A stretch of DNA of 47,582 nt from Lentisphaeria bacterium (GTDB lineage: Bacteria; Verrucomicrobiota; Lentisphaeria; Victivallales; UBA1829). The stretch is taken from positions 1-47,582 of the forward strand of contig JAFZZR010000181.1 of assembly GCA_017615635.1 (NCBI GenBank), in the 5' to 3' direction. Positions 27,601 through 35,332 of the stretch are shown here, piece after piece (position 1 is the first letter of the stretch; each line of letters starts with the position of its first letter). A program made the translations under genes and the position numbers. The notes beneath the pieces were generated by a model. It saw nothing but the letters and a program-made list of their open reading frames with translations, was not told the DNA's origin and ran no database searches.

Positions 27601-28191
27601 CTGAAGAAGGCCTGCGCGGAAAATCTGCTGGTCCCCCGGGGCGCCGGACGGATCCTGCCCGCCTCGTCGGACGGGGAGACGGTCCGGCTGTTTTCCGATG
27701 CGGAACGGCGGACCGAGGCAGCCACGCTCGTTTTTCCGCGCCGGCTGAGACCTCTGCCTGATGGGCGCTGTCCCTCGCTGGCGGATTTTCTGGCGTCCGA
27801 GGGAGACTATTTGGGAATGTTCGCACTGGGCATCTTCCCCGACTTCACTCCGTTCGAGGGCGACGAGTATGCTTCACTCATCCTCACCACGCTGGCTCAG
27901 ACTCTGGCGGAAGCCTTTGCCGAATATCTGCACCGGACCATGCGTGCCGAGCTCTGGGGGTTCGGCGATGAGTCGCTCTCTCACAAGGACATGTTCCGAG
28001 GGGAGGCGGCGGGGATCCGAGCCGCGCCGGGATATCCTTCGTGTCCGGATCACGCCCTGAAAAAAGATATCTTCCGTCTGCTGGACGCGGAAAAACGGAC
28101 CGGACTCCGTCTGACGGAAAGCTGCATGATCCAGCCTCAATCGGGAATCGCCGCCTTCCTCTTCGCATCCCCGGAAAGTTTCTACTACTGA
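24670..28191 (+). CDS. metH: Cobalamin-dependent methionine synthase
   Basis: ATG 24670 is chosen because GGAG at 24661-24664 precedes it; 1173 residues, near the E. coli length. All four modules are present: homocysteine-binding barrel (about 5-330) starting RRILVLDGAMGTML with Zn-ligand cysteines in GFNCALG and GGCCGT; folate-binding (pterin) barrel (about 345-640, ERCNVAGSRKFL); cobalamin-binding region (about 655-890) with DVHDIGKN, His762 being the lower cobalt ligand; and the SAM-dependent reactivation domain to the end, with RAAPGYPSCPDH and the closing TESCMIQPQSG. It transfers methyl from methyltetrahydrofolate to homocysteine. Follows the STAS gene and is convergent with an MBL-fold gene. 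Confidence 0.95.
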   Translation: MKEDRTELLYSCLARRILVLDGAMGTMLQSFHPEEADFRGSEFADHPMPLKGDNDVLCLTRPDMVRSVHVRYLEAGADIIETNSFNANKISQIEYGLSDHVRRIACAAASVAASAAGEFTRKDPGHPRFVAGSVGPTGRTLSVSPDVTDPAKRDVTFDEMVDSYLPAVEGLLEGGADILLAETIFDTLNAKAFIVAAEQVFRTAGRRVPLMFSGTVSDASGRLLAGQNPEAFLISVLHAPGLLSVGFNCALGAAEMRPYIEELAAKAPCLVSTHPNAGLPDELGHYRQTPEQMAEVIGSFAREGLINIAGGCCGTNPDFIRAIAEAVRGIEPRRVPAIAKKLRLSGLDPVVVSDELPFLQVGERCNVAGSRKFLNLMKAGDWDQGLRIARTQVENGAQIVDVNMDDAMLDAESCMRTFLLNLASDPDVSRVPVMIDSSRWNVIRAGLRCVQGKCIVNSISLKEGEAAFLEKAREARSFGAAILCMAFDENGQADTVERRIAVCRRMYRLLTEQANVPPEDIVFDTNVFAVATGMPEHDSCARDFIESVRILKKEMPLCSFSGGISNVSFSFRGNEPVRRALHCVFLHHAIRAGLGMGIVNPAQLDIYDEIDPGLRSAAEAVILNTSPDAGERLLAAASALRDRADGTASSGAGQTPAWRSGTLEERLKTALIRGDDAYLEADLAEAREHYPRTLAIIEGPLMDGMREAGVLFGEGKMFLPQIVKTARTMKKAVDMLTPYLSTTAGGRSSGTVVLATVKGDVHDIGKNIVSVILRCNNYRVLDLGVMVPCDKILSEAQKEHADAVLLSGLITPSLAEMEHAASEMQRLKFRIPLFVGGATTSREHAALKIQPLYNGPCVHTRDASAIVPILNDLLNPEKRDETIRGIRREYGEILAEREHRENKTLSCEEARARSGKTVSPSPVSVTLETKVFEPSVDELLPFFSQGMFEHLWGLDRHPDTGSAGSAKRDLAHDADAILKKACAENLLVPRGAGRILPASSDGETVRLFSDAERRTEAATLVFPRRLRPLPDGRCPSLADFLASEGDYLGMFALGIFPDFTPFEGDEYASLILTTLAQTLAEAFAEYLHRTMRAELWGFGDESLSHKDMFRGEAAGIRAAPGYPSCPDHALKKDIFRLLDAEKRTGLRLTESCMIQPQSGIAAFLFASPESFYY

Positions 28192-28206
28192 CCGCTCCCC
28201 GCCGCT

Positions 28207-29076
28207 TCAGCCCAGGGACGGATCCTTCACCAGATGCAGTGCATCCCCGAATTCAGGCACCAGCACGCGGATCTCCGGAGACAGCTCTTTCATCCGCGCC
28301 CGGACCATGCCGGCATGGCGGGAGGTCCACAGATCCCGCGGCAGACGGCCGATTTCGTAGAGATGGGCCAGGATCAGATGGCGGCATTCTGTTCGCATCA
28401 TAAAGCGGCAGAAATCATCGAGAAGCGAAAACGTTTCTCCCGTGGCGTCTTCCCGTCCCAGAAAAACGTGTCCGAATGTGTAATCGATATGACCGAGGTC
28501 GGGCAGCGGCGCATGATAGTCCCGCACATCCGCCGGAAAAAAGAGACGTATCCCATCCGGAAGCGTGATCTCGTACGATCCGGACAGCACCTTCGCCGTC
28601 TTTCCGGGTTCGATATGATATCCGGGGTGTTCCGTGATCCGGATCCCGTGCTGTTCCGTGGAATCGCCCTCGGCAAGCACCAGGATCTTATCTTCCGGGA
28701 TCCCGGACCTCTGTTTGAAAATCTCCGCGCAGTTCTGCGGGACGATCCAGCGGACCGGAGAATCCGACAGCAGGTTCACCAGTTCGAACTGACAGTGATC
28801 GTCGTGAATATGCGTAACGATGATGAACGAGATCTTCTGACATATCAGCTCCGCGATCAGGCGCATCTCATCGGCCGATCCTTCCAAACCGAAAGAGGGG
28901 TCCATCATCCAGAACGTGCTTCGGCCCGTTGAAAAAATATAGGTGGAGGAATTGGGGAACCGCGCCACGGTGTGATTTTCTTCCGCCGTTTTCTCCAGAT
29001 CCTGCAGAAATGTTTTCCAGATTCCGAAGCGTTCCTTCAGGATCCGGCGGCGAACCGAATCATTGTATTCTTCCAT
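28207..29076 (-). CDS. MBL-fold metallo-hydrolase
   Basis: The 289-residue protein has the metallo-beta-lactamase signature H89-x-H91-x-D93-H94 (THIHDDHC), with further candidate metal ligands in FFPADVRDYH (Asp) and LILAHLYE (His). No signal peptide, so cytoplasmic. AAGGAG lies 8 nt before the ATG. The pattern is nearest to UlaG/lactonase-like MBL proteins, but substrate cannot be predicted; in this sugar-metabolism setting a lactone or phosphoester is possible. It has its own predicted promoter and is convergent with metH with a 15-nt gap. Confidence 0.8.
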   Translation of the reverse strand: MEEYNDSVRRRILKERFGIWKTFLQDLEKTAEENHTVARFPNSSTYIFSTGRSTFWMMDPSFGLEGSADEMRLIAELICQKISFIIVTHIHDDHCQFELVNLLSDSPVRWIVPQNCAEIFKQRSGIPEDKILVLAEGDSTEQHGIRITEHPGYHIEPGKTAKVLSGSYEITLPDGIRLFFPADVRDYHAPLPDLGHIDYTFGHVFLGREDATGETFSLLDDFCRFMMRTECRHLILAHLYEIGRLPRDLWTSRHAGMVRARMKELSPEIRVLVPEFGDALHLVKDPSLG

Positions 29077-29102
29077 ATTTCCGACTCCTTCGACAATTCT
29101 CT

Positions 29103-29131
29103 AATCTATCATTTGCCGAACGGATTTTCAA
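29103..29131 (-). promoter_or_regulatory. Predicted promoter of the MBL-fold gene
   Basis: Minus strand: TTGAAA (29131-29126), 17 nt, TAGATT (29108-29103). Confidence 0.55.
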
Positions 29132-29163
29132 CCTCTGTCAAAAAAAGAATCGGGATCCTGCGC

Positions 29164-30066
29164 TCAGTACTCATAGACCAGCGAGTTCATGAAGCACCGG
29201 GCGTTTCCATTGCTCCAGTTGTGGAAATCCCACAGAATGAAATGGGCCGTCGTGTTCATGGGATACCGGAACTTCAGACCGCATGCATAGTTTCCGATCA
29301 TCACTTCCTTGCTGATGCATTCTTTCGGATCGAACATCAGGGCGCACGGACCTTCCCCACGATTGTCTTTTGCATCGTACGCAAGGTCATAGAAAAGGAT
29401 CCACGGTTCGCCGTCTTCCAATGAAATATATTTGCCGTTCTCCGGCAAAATCCTCACGGGTGTCATCGCCTCCCTTCTGCGAAGCAGCAATCCTTCCTGC
29501 CATCCTCCGGCCTGGGAAGACGGGTAACAGTGGAAGCTGACTTCGCAGGTGTTCTTCTGTTCGTCGCCGCGGCATTCCGGCTTGAATTCGAGAAGAAGCT
29601 TGTCGTCGTTGTCGGCCAGCGTGACGGTCAGCTCTGCCGTGAAATCTCTGCCGGAATACAGGAAGGTGACGGAGCCCCGGTCCGTTCCGCTGCTCAGCTT
29701 CACGATCTCGACGGATGCTTCCGACGTGGAAACTCCGTTCACGTTGAAGGAAAAGAACTCGTTTGCGTACCAGTTTGCGGAAGAGGGCTCCAGCATGCCC
29801 AGCTGCGCGTGCCGTTTCCCCAGAGGATCGACCCGCCCGTGCAGCTTCAGCAGAAAAGAACATCTCGTGTTGGCAAGCGTGACGAGATCGATCCGTTCCC
29901 GGGGATCCTCGGGGTATTTGGCATATCCCCAGATCCGGACTCTCTGTGCAAGATAGGCTTTCCGGGAAGCCTCGTCGCCGCCCTTCAGTTCGAGATTCGA
30001 GACGCGGACCTCCGCATGGAGAAATCCCGCGGCAAGAGAAAAGAGCAGAAGAAACGTTTTTTTCAT
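29164..30066 (-). CDS. Exported protein of unknown function
   Basis: The 300-residue product has a clear signal peptide (MKKTFLLLFSLAAGFLHAEV, cleavage about 18/19). The mature part is beta-rich, ending FILWDFHNWSNGNARCFMNS; no family is recognised. A run such as DKLLLEFKPECRGDEQKN is compatible with a galactose-mutarotase-like supersandwich, but this is weak. The start is 3 nt after the stop of the giant GH42-like gene and lacks a good ribosome site, so translation is probably coupled. Last gene of the AraR-like - pseudopilin - GH42-like operon. Confidence 0.65.
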   Translation of the reverse strand: MKKTFLLLFSLAAGFLHAEVRVSNLELKGGDEASRKAYLAQRVRIWGYAKYPEDPRERIDLVTLANTRCSFLLKLHGRVDPLGKRHAQLGMLEPSSANWYANEFFSFNVNGVSTSEASVEIVKLSSGTDRGSVTFLYSGRDFTAELTVTLADNDDKLLLEFKPECRGDEQKNTCEVSFHCYPSSQAGGWQEGLLLRRREAMTPVRILPENGKYISLEDGEPWILFYDLAYDAKDNRGEGPCALMFDPKECISKEVMIGNYACGLKFRYPMNTTAHFILWDFHNWSNGNARCFMNSLVYEY

Positions 30067-30069
30067 GGG

Positions 30070-33000
30070 TTATTTATCTTCGACCAGAATATTTTTTTCG
30101 GCTATCTCTCCGGTAAAAAGATTTGTGATGCGGAAGGTCCAGCACCCGCAGGGTTCCAGCCCGGGTTCCAGCGGGATCGCCTGTTTGCCCCGGACATTCC
30201 AGTTGCCGGTCATATCCCGGATCTCCAGCCCGTCCCGGAGCGTCTCGATACGGACGATCGAAGCAACATCGTCCGTATGGATTTCCGTCTGGAAACGCCG
30301 TCCGTCAAACCGGACATCCGCCTCGAACTTCTGAATTTTCCGCGGAAGGAGGGCGAAGAGGGCCGCATCGTTTCCGCCGATGGTTCCCCGGAAGACGCTG
30401 TGTCTGCCCAGATACCGATGGTGCATCGTATCGTAGACCTCGTATTCCCCGTCGAAACGGAGCGTGAAGGTTCCATCGTGATCGCCGGCCAGTCGGATCA
30501 GCCCGATATACCGGTTCCCTTCCGACTCGTATTCGGCCAGCGAGGATCCCGGCGGGAGATCGTGCGGCGGTGTATGTCCGGCTTCCGCAAAGAGCGCGCG
30601 CATGGCTTGCATGACGGGGAGAGAAGAGGCACTCTGCGTCCGGACCGTCGGATAGTTGTTCAGCAGGAAATTCAAATACAGAGTCTGTCCTTTTCCGCTG
30701 CTCTTCCGGATGGCGGCCGGAGCAATTTCCGTCCGGCTTGCCGCGATCTTGAGATTCCCGTGCTGCGTCGCCGCAGTCATGGTCTGGATCGATCCTTTCG
30801 GATTTCCATCCGTAACGGCGACCTGATTGACGGCGGGGATCACATTCAGGGTGGCTCCGGAGATCGTCACCGTCCCTGCGTTTGCCTCCAGTCCGGGAGC
30901 ATCCTTCACTCCGAAAAGATCCGCCAGCGGGGAATCGGAACGACGGACTCCGTTTTCGTCATACAGCCCGCAGGCGGAATCGGCCACCAGAAAACCGCCG
31001 TCCTCTACATATTTCCGGAGAGCCACCGCCTCGCGGCCCGAGAGAACCTGCGTCAGCGGGAGGATCAGGACCGGATATTTGTCCGGTGTGACGGAAATCA
31101 AATCCGAACTCGAAATGACGTCGGGCGGCGGAAATCCCATATCCCGGACGAGTCCGGCCCATCCGCCGAAATCATTGGTGTAAGCAGCCTGATTCAGCAT
31201 CGTTTTCGCCCCCGTGATTCCCGTGACGACCAGGGATGGGATGGAATAGACGATCGCGATTCGGGAAGGAGTTCTGTGACCCTCCGCAAACATTTTGTCG
31301 ATTCCGGACTCCCGGATCTCCGCCAGAGTCTTCCGGATATGTTCGCCTTCCGGCGAGAGTTTCCGGTCGCCCCGCCGGCAGAAATATCCGCTCCAGAAAT
31401 AGGATGGGGAAAACAGCCCGTTCATGATCTGATTCCAGAACTTATAGCGGATGATATCCAGCGGTGCTCCGTATCCGATCCAGGCGCCTCCTTCAAAATC
31501 CGGCAAGCCGTTTGTGCGCATCAGGTCGGGAAGGCCGTCCGTGTCGCGGATGTAGGCGGTGGGGCCGTCCAGATATTTCATGGCCTCGATCCAGTTGAAC
31601 GCGCAATGCAGATCGGTGATGAGCTGTCCGGAGACTCCCAGCTTCGCGCCGGGCGCGGCCTTTTCGAGTTCCTGCTTGAGTTTGCCGAGGACATCGGAAA
31701 CCGCGTTCATCATGTAGAGCCGGTGTTCGAACCACGGAGCCGGATTCGCCTTGTCATTTGCCTCTTTCAGAGTCAGGGGCATAACGTCTTCCCAATTCCG
31801 GAAATCCGTTTTCCAAACCCGATTGAGTTTCTCCAGCGTTCCATATTTTTCCCGCATGGCGCTTCGGAATCCGGCGAGACACCACGGAGAACGGCAGAAG
31901 TCGTGCGCACTGCTGTAATTTCCCAGGGAATTTTCATCGCCGGAGAAATAGCGGGCGGGGAAATACCGTTCCGAGGTGGATACTGTCTTTTCGACATCCC
32001 TCTTTATTTTTTCGCCGTACTCCGGATTCCGCAGACACGGGTCGCGCTGTTCCTTCTGAAGCGCCTTCAGACTCCATACCCGGACATGATGCATGGACAT
32101 CGGGGCAAAGCGCATTCCCGCCGACATCATGCTTTCCACCGTGCGCTTCTGCTCGCTTTCCGTGGCATTCGTCATAACGTATCCGGTCCCGACGAGGAAT
32201 CCCAGCGAGGCCAGTTCCTCATCGATTTTCATGGTGATCCAGCTGTCATCGCCCGATGTGAACAGGAGCGGCTGGAGACGGGGAAGCGGGAGCGGCTCCA
32301 GCATGACGGTTTTCTCTTTTTCGCTGACTTTCTCGCCATTGACCGAGACGATCGCTTTCAGACGGGCCAGCGGGATAGAGGAGCGGAACTCGTTTTTCAG
32401 GGAAAACGCGATTTCACCCGAGGCGTCTTTCCAGGTCCTGTGAGCCATGACGCGCCCCCGGTAATCCAGAAGTTTCAGCGTCAGATTTCCTTTTCCCGCA
32501 ATGCGGATTTTTCCCTTGATCTCCGCGTCCCCTCGATGTTCGTACTGTTCCGTTTCCAGCGATTCGATCCGGTTCGGTGATTCGCGCCGGACCGCGACCG
32601 TGAGCCAGTCCGCGGTCTCCTGTCGTCCGTCGAGGAACAGATTGCAGAAAAAGAGCCCCTCCGGGAGATTTCTGCCGGGGCAGGGGATGGAAAGAGTGTT
32701 CTTTCCCGACTGAAGGGTGACTTTTCTTGAATCGACAAGTGTTTTTCCCGGCTCGTCGAACGTGATTCTCAGCAGAAAATCCGTTTCCGCGGAACGGTTG
32801 TCGATCTCCAGCTCGATCCGGTCATCCTTCGCTGCGGCGGACTCAATGCGCGTCCGGAGGGGCGAACCCGAGAGATAGCGGAAGACTCTGCCATAGAAGG
32901 AAAAATAGTACTCCCAGTATTTCAGGGATGGATCGACTTCCTCCTGGATGCGCGGCGTCACGGCATGGGACATCTGCGTCCAGAGAAGGTCTTTTTTGTA

Positions 33001-34491
33001 CATCTTGAAGGGGATGTGGACGACTCGCCCTTTCCCGCAGGGATATTCCCGGACCTCGGGCTTCCCGACGGGCAGTTCCGCCCAGGGAATTCCCGCCGTG
33101 ACCCATGCCGGGAGTTCTTTTCCGCCGGAGTTCGGGATCAGGGCCGAGAACCGATTGACGGGAGAGATATACACAGCAGCTGCGCCATCCTTCACCTGCC
33201 GGACGAGTTCATTGGAGAGTTTTTTCGGCAGATTATTCTGGATGGTCCCGGAAAGAAGAATGACGTCCGGTTTCGATTTCAGTGCATTCTCCAATGCTGC
33301 GGTCGAATCCGGTGCCCGCCATGCATACGTAGGAGCCGTCTCATTGTTCGAAAATACATGCGGATGGTCAACTTCAACCATTTTCAGATCCAGATTGAGC
33401 CGCCGGTTGAGTTCCGCAAGTTCCTGAACGGCCGGAACGTTCACGAGTGCCACGACCCGCAGCGGTTTCTCCGTCTGCTTGAGCTCGATCGACGGCGTTC
33501 CGGCAAAATCCGTATGGAGCGGTGCTTCATCGGCATTGATTTTGAAACGGGTCGTCTTCGCCTGATTCGGCAAAGGACGGTATGTGTCGTACTGGAATGA
33601 ATCGGCGGAGACCGGCTCGATGGTCATGTCGAAACGATAGATGAAATCCTTCAGGGGATCCGCCTCTTCAGGATGGTAGGAGGCATATTTCTTTCCTTCG
33701 GCAAACGGCTTGAGATGAAAAGGTAGAGTAAACCACTCCACGGTCGGAAGTTCCTCTCCGCCCGTCGGGGTATAGCTGTAGAAATAATCAAGAATTTCGA
33801 AGGGTGTTACGATCACCGCTCCCTCCGATCCGCACAGTACAGCGGCGAAATCCTGCTTCGGATGATAGATGAAATGATTTGGTGCGACGTTCGGCTCCTG
33901 GATAAAGGTAATGCGGTTCTTTCGGGCAGGGGCTTCCGGATCATCACAGCTCCCTTCAGGAAGGTAAATCTCGTGCGGAACTTTTGGCCCGCCGGAAATA
34001 ACATCGCAGTTCCAAAAACGTCCGATGAAATCCTGCTCGCCCGGATTGGTCAACGCATAGGAAACGAATACTTTCGGCTCATCTCCCTTTAGCATTACCT
34101 TTTTTTCGATGTTCAAAGGCATACGCTCACAACTCAAGACCAGAATCGCTTCACCTGCGACTGTTTGACGACTGGATACAACCTGATAGGGGGCGCTTTC
34201 ATAGTCGCGGACCGCCCCGCCGCGCGATGGAACGACCCGGTCGTTCAGCAATCCGGTTCCCCCGGGTGCATTGGCGGCCGATATATTTGGCGTCAGGTTT
34301 TTGCCAGAGGCTTTGTCATACAGCCGGACAATACGTCCGCCGACGGATGGTGAGACATCCACTTCCAGAAAATCATTGGAAAGTCGGTAGACTTCTTTTC
34401 CATCAGATTGTATTTTATGGATTTCCGCGCCGCCTGCGGGAAGGAAAAGGACGGCCGCTGCAAGCAGCGGGAGGGATCTGTGCATGGTCAT
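30070..34491 (-). CDS. Giant exported GH42-like multidomain protein
   Basis: The 1473-residue protein has a signal peptide (about 1-21). The N-terminal part (about 25-310, DFLEVDVSPSVGGRIVRLYD) resembles a mutarotase-like supersandwich; about 330-480 is a Rossmann-like segment; about 540-710 is Ig-like. A GH42-like core follows (about 760-1080), marked by the family-typical FRSAMREKYGTLEKLNRVWK after ARYFSGDENSLG, whose Glu may be the acid/base. About 1100-1240 (RIAIVYSIPSL, YPVLILPLTQVLSG, YVEDGGFLVADS) is like the GH42 trimerisation/amidotransferase-like domain; a beta domain closes the protein. GGAG 7 nt before ATG. Probably cleaves a beta-galactoside-like bond outside the cytoplasm. It follows a pseudopilin gene by 27 nt. 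Confidence 0.75.
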   Translation of the reverse strand: MTMHRSLPLLAAAVLFLPAGGAEIHKIQSDGKEVYRLSNDFLEVDVSPSVGGRIVRLYDKASGKNLTPNISAANAPGGTGLLNDRVVPSRGGAVRDYESAPYQVVSSRQTVAGEAILVLSCERMPLNIEKKVMLKGDEPKVFVSYALTNPGEQDFIGRFWNCDVISGGPKVPHEIYLPEGSCDDPEAPARKNRITFIQEPNVAPNHFIYHPKQDFAAVLCGSEGAVIVTPFEILDYFYSYTPTGGEELPTVEWFTLPFHLKPFAEGKKYASYHPEEADPLKDFIYRFDMTIEPVSADSFQYDTYRPLPNQAKTTRFKINADEAPLHTDFAGTPSIELKQTEKPLRVVALVNVPAVQELAELNRRLNLDLKMVEVDHPHVFSNNETAPTYAWRAPDSTAALENALKSKPDVILLSGTIQNNLPKKLSNELVRQVKDGAAAVYISPVNRFSALIPNSGGKELPAWVTAGIPWAELPVGKPEVREYPCGKGRVVHIPFKMYKKDLLWTQMSHAVTPRIQEEVDPSLKYWEYYFSFYGRVFRYLSGSPLRTRIESAAAKDDRIELEIDNRSAETDFLLRITFDEPGKTLVDSRKVTLQSGKNTLSIPCPGRNLPEGLFFCNLFLDGRQETADWLTVAVRRESPNRIESLETEQYEHRGDAEIKGKIRIAGKGNLTLKLLDYRGRVMAHRTWKDASGEIAFSLKNEFRSSIPLARLKAIVSVNGEKVSEKEKTVMLEPLPLPRLQPLLFTSGDDSWITMKIDEELASLGFLVGTGYVMTNATESEQKRTVESMMSAGMRFAPMSMHHVRVWSLKALQKEQRDPCLRNPEYGEKIKRDVEKTVSTSERYFPARYFSGDENSLGNYSSAHDFCRSPWCLAGFRSAMREKYGTLEKLNRVWKTDFRNWEDVMPLTLKEANDKANPAPWFEHRLYMMNAVSDVLGKLKQELEKAAPGAKLGVSGQLITDLHCAFNWIEAMKYLDGPTAYIRDTDGLPDLMRTNGLPDFEGGAWIGYGAPLDIIRYKFWNQIMNGLFSPSYFWSGYFCRRGDRKLSPEGEHIRKTLAEIRESGIDKMFAEGHRTPSRIAIVYSIPSLVVTGITGAKTMLNQAAYTNDFGGWAGLVRDMGFPPPDVISSSDLISVTPDKYPVLILPLTQVLSGREAVALRKYVEDGGFLVADSACGLYDENGVRRSDSPLADLFGVKDAPGLEANAGTVTISGATLNVIPAVNQVAVTDGNPKGSIQTMTAATQHGNLKIAASRTEIAPAAIRKSSGKGQTLYLNFLLNNYPTVRTQSASSLPVMQAMRALFAEAGHTPPHDLPPGSSLAEYESEGNRYIGLIRLAGDHDGTFTLRFDGEYEVYDTMHHRYLGRHSVFRGTIGGNDAALFALLPRKIQKFEADVRFDGRRFQTEIHTDDVASIVRIETLRDGLEIRDMTGNWNVRGKQAIPLEPGLEPCGCWTFRITNLFTGEIAEKNILVEDK

Positions 34492-34518
34492 GGTCAGGCT
34501 CCACTTGATGAGTTTTTT

Positions 34519-35289
34519 TCAGAGTGATTTCCAGGATGTGGCTTTGGGGTTTTTGCGCCAGAAATAGTATGCTTCAGGGTCGGTTACCAAGTATTTTGTC
34601 GGAATCGTACGGTCCGTATGCGTGACGGTGTGTCCGTCGACATATACGTTGTTTATCCTTCCATTATGACGGAAAAATGTCCGAAAGTCCGGCATCGTAC
34701 CCGATTCCGGCTGTATTGTCGTTTCCGATCCGGGCTGGCCATCCATGAAATACATCGTGCTGGAAGGAGCCGACATATGACGCTTGACATTCCATCTGGC
34801 CCATCGATTCGGATTTTGAGCATCGGTGAGGAACGGCGTATCGAAGTACCAGTTGATGTTGTAGTGCGTTCCGCGAAACCCTTTTCCCCATGTATCAAAT
34901 TGCAACCGGGGTTCCGAGTCGCATTTTGTCACACCGCTCAATGGAGTCCCGCTGGCATTGACCTGGATTTTCGACAAATAGTTCAGATCGGCCAGCAGAT
35001 CGGGCCAATACTGGGTGCGCGACACATAAAAAATCCGTTCGAGTTCATTGTCCAGACAGTAGGCATTTGCCCCGATAAAGATCTGTTTGAGGTTATTCTG
35101 ACAACTGATCTCTTTCCCTTTCTCTTTCGCCTTGCCCAGCGAGGGCAGAAGCATGCCCGCGAGGATGGCGATGATGGCAATGACGACCAGAAGCTCGATC
35201 AGCGTAAATCGCGTCCGCGTTTTACGCAGGTATGAGGTAGGAGGTATGAGGTAGGAGGTTTTTGATGCGGCTTTTCTTTTTGTCATCAT
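34519..35289 (-). CDS. H-X9-DG pseudopilin with repeat-bearing leader
   Basis: The 256-residue protein has the helix [19 protein letters not shown] preceded by Arg (not Gly), CQNNLKQIF after it, and [13 protein letters not shown] (H-X9-DG) near the end. Its leader is about 28 residues, longer than in the other copies, because a tandem repeat (35232-35259) encodes [10 protein letters not shown] within it. The repeat unit of 7 bp is not a multiple of three, so a change in copy number would shift the frame before the helix. AAAGGA precedes ATG 35289. The gene lies 43 nt after the AraR-like gene and 27 nt before the GH42-like gene, all leftward. Confidence 0.88.
   Translation of the reverse strand: MMTKRKAASKTSYLIPPTSYLRKTRTRFTLIELLVVIAIIAILAGMLLPSLGKAKEKGKEISCQNNLKQIFIGANAYCLDNELERIFYVSRTQYWPDLLADLNYLSKIQVNASGTPLSGVTKCDSEPRLQFDTWGKGFRGTHYNINWYFDTPFLTDAQNPNRWARWNVKRHMSAPSSTMYFMDGQPGSETTIQPESGTMPDFRTFFRHNGRINNVYVDGHTVTHTDRTIPTKYLVTDPEAYYFWRKNPKATSWKSL
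35232..35259. repeat. Heptamer-derived tandem repeat inside a pseudopilin leader
   Basis: Two copies of a 14-bp unit (ATGAGGTAGGAGGT, plus-strand reading) at 35232-35245 and 35246-35259, i.e. alternating ATGAGGT and AGGAGGT heptamers. Same heptamer as the array at 16459-16493. Confidence 0.9.
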
Positions 35290-35332
35290 GATTGCAGTCC
35301 TTTCTGAAGTTTTGTTTTTATCGTTAGACTTT

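Noticed and set aside
29530..32580. A 1016-codon open frame on the plus strand
   Set aside because: Antisense to the giant GH42-like gene and its downstream partner, no ribosome site or recognisable domain; same codon-bias effect.
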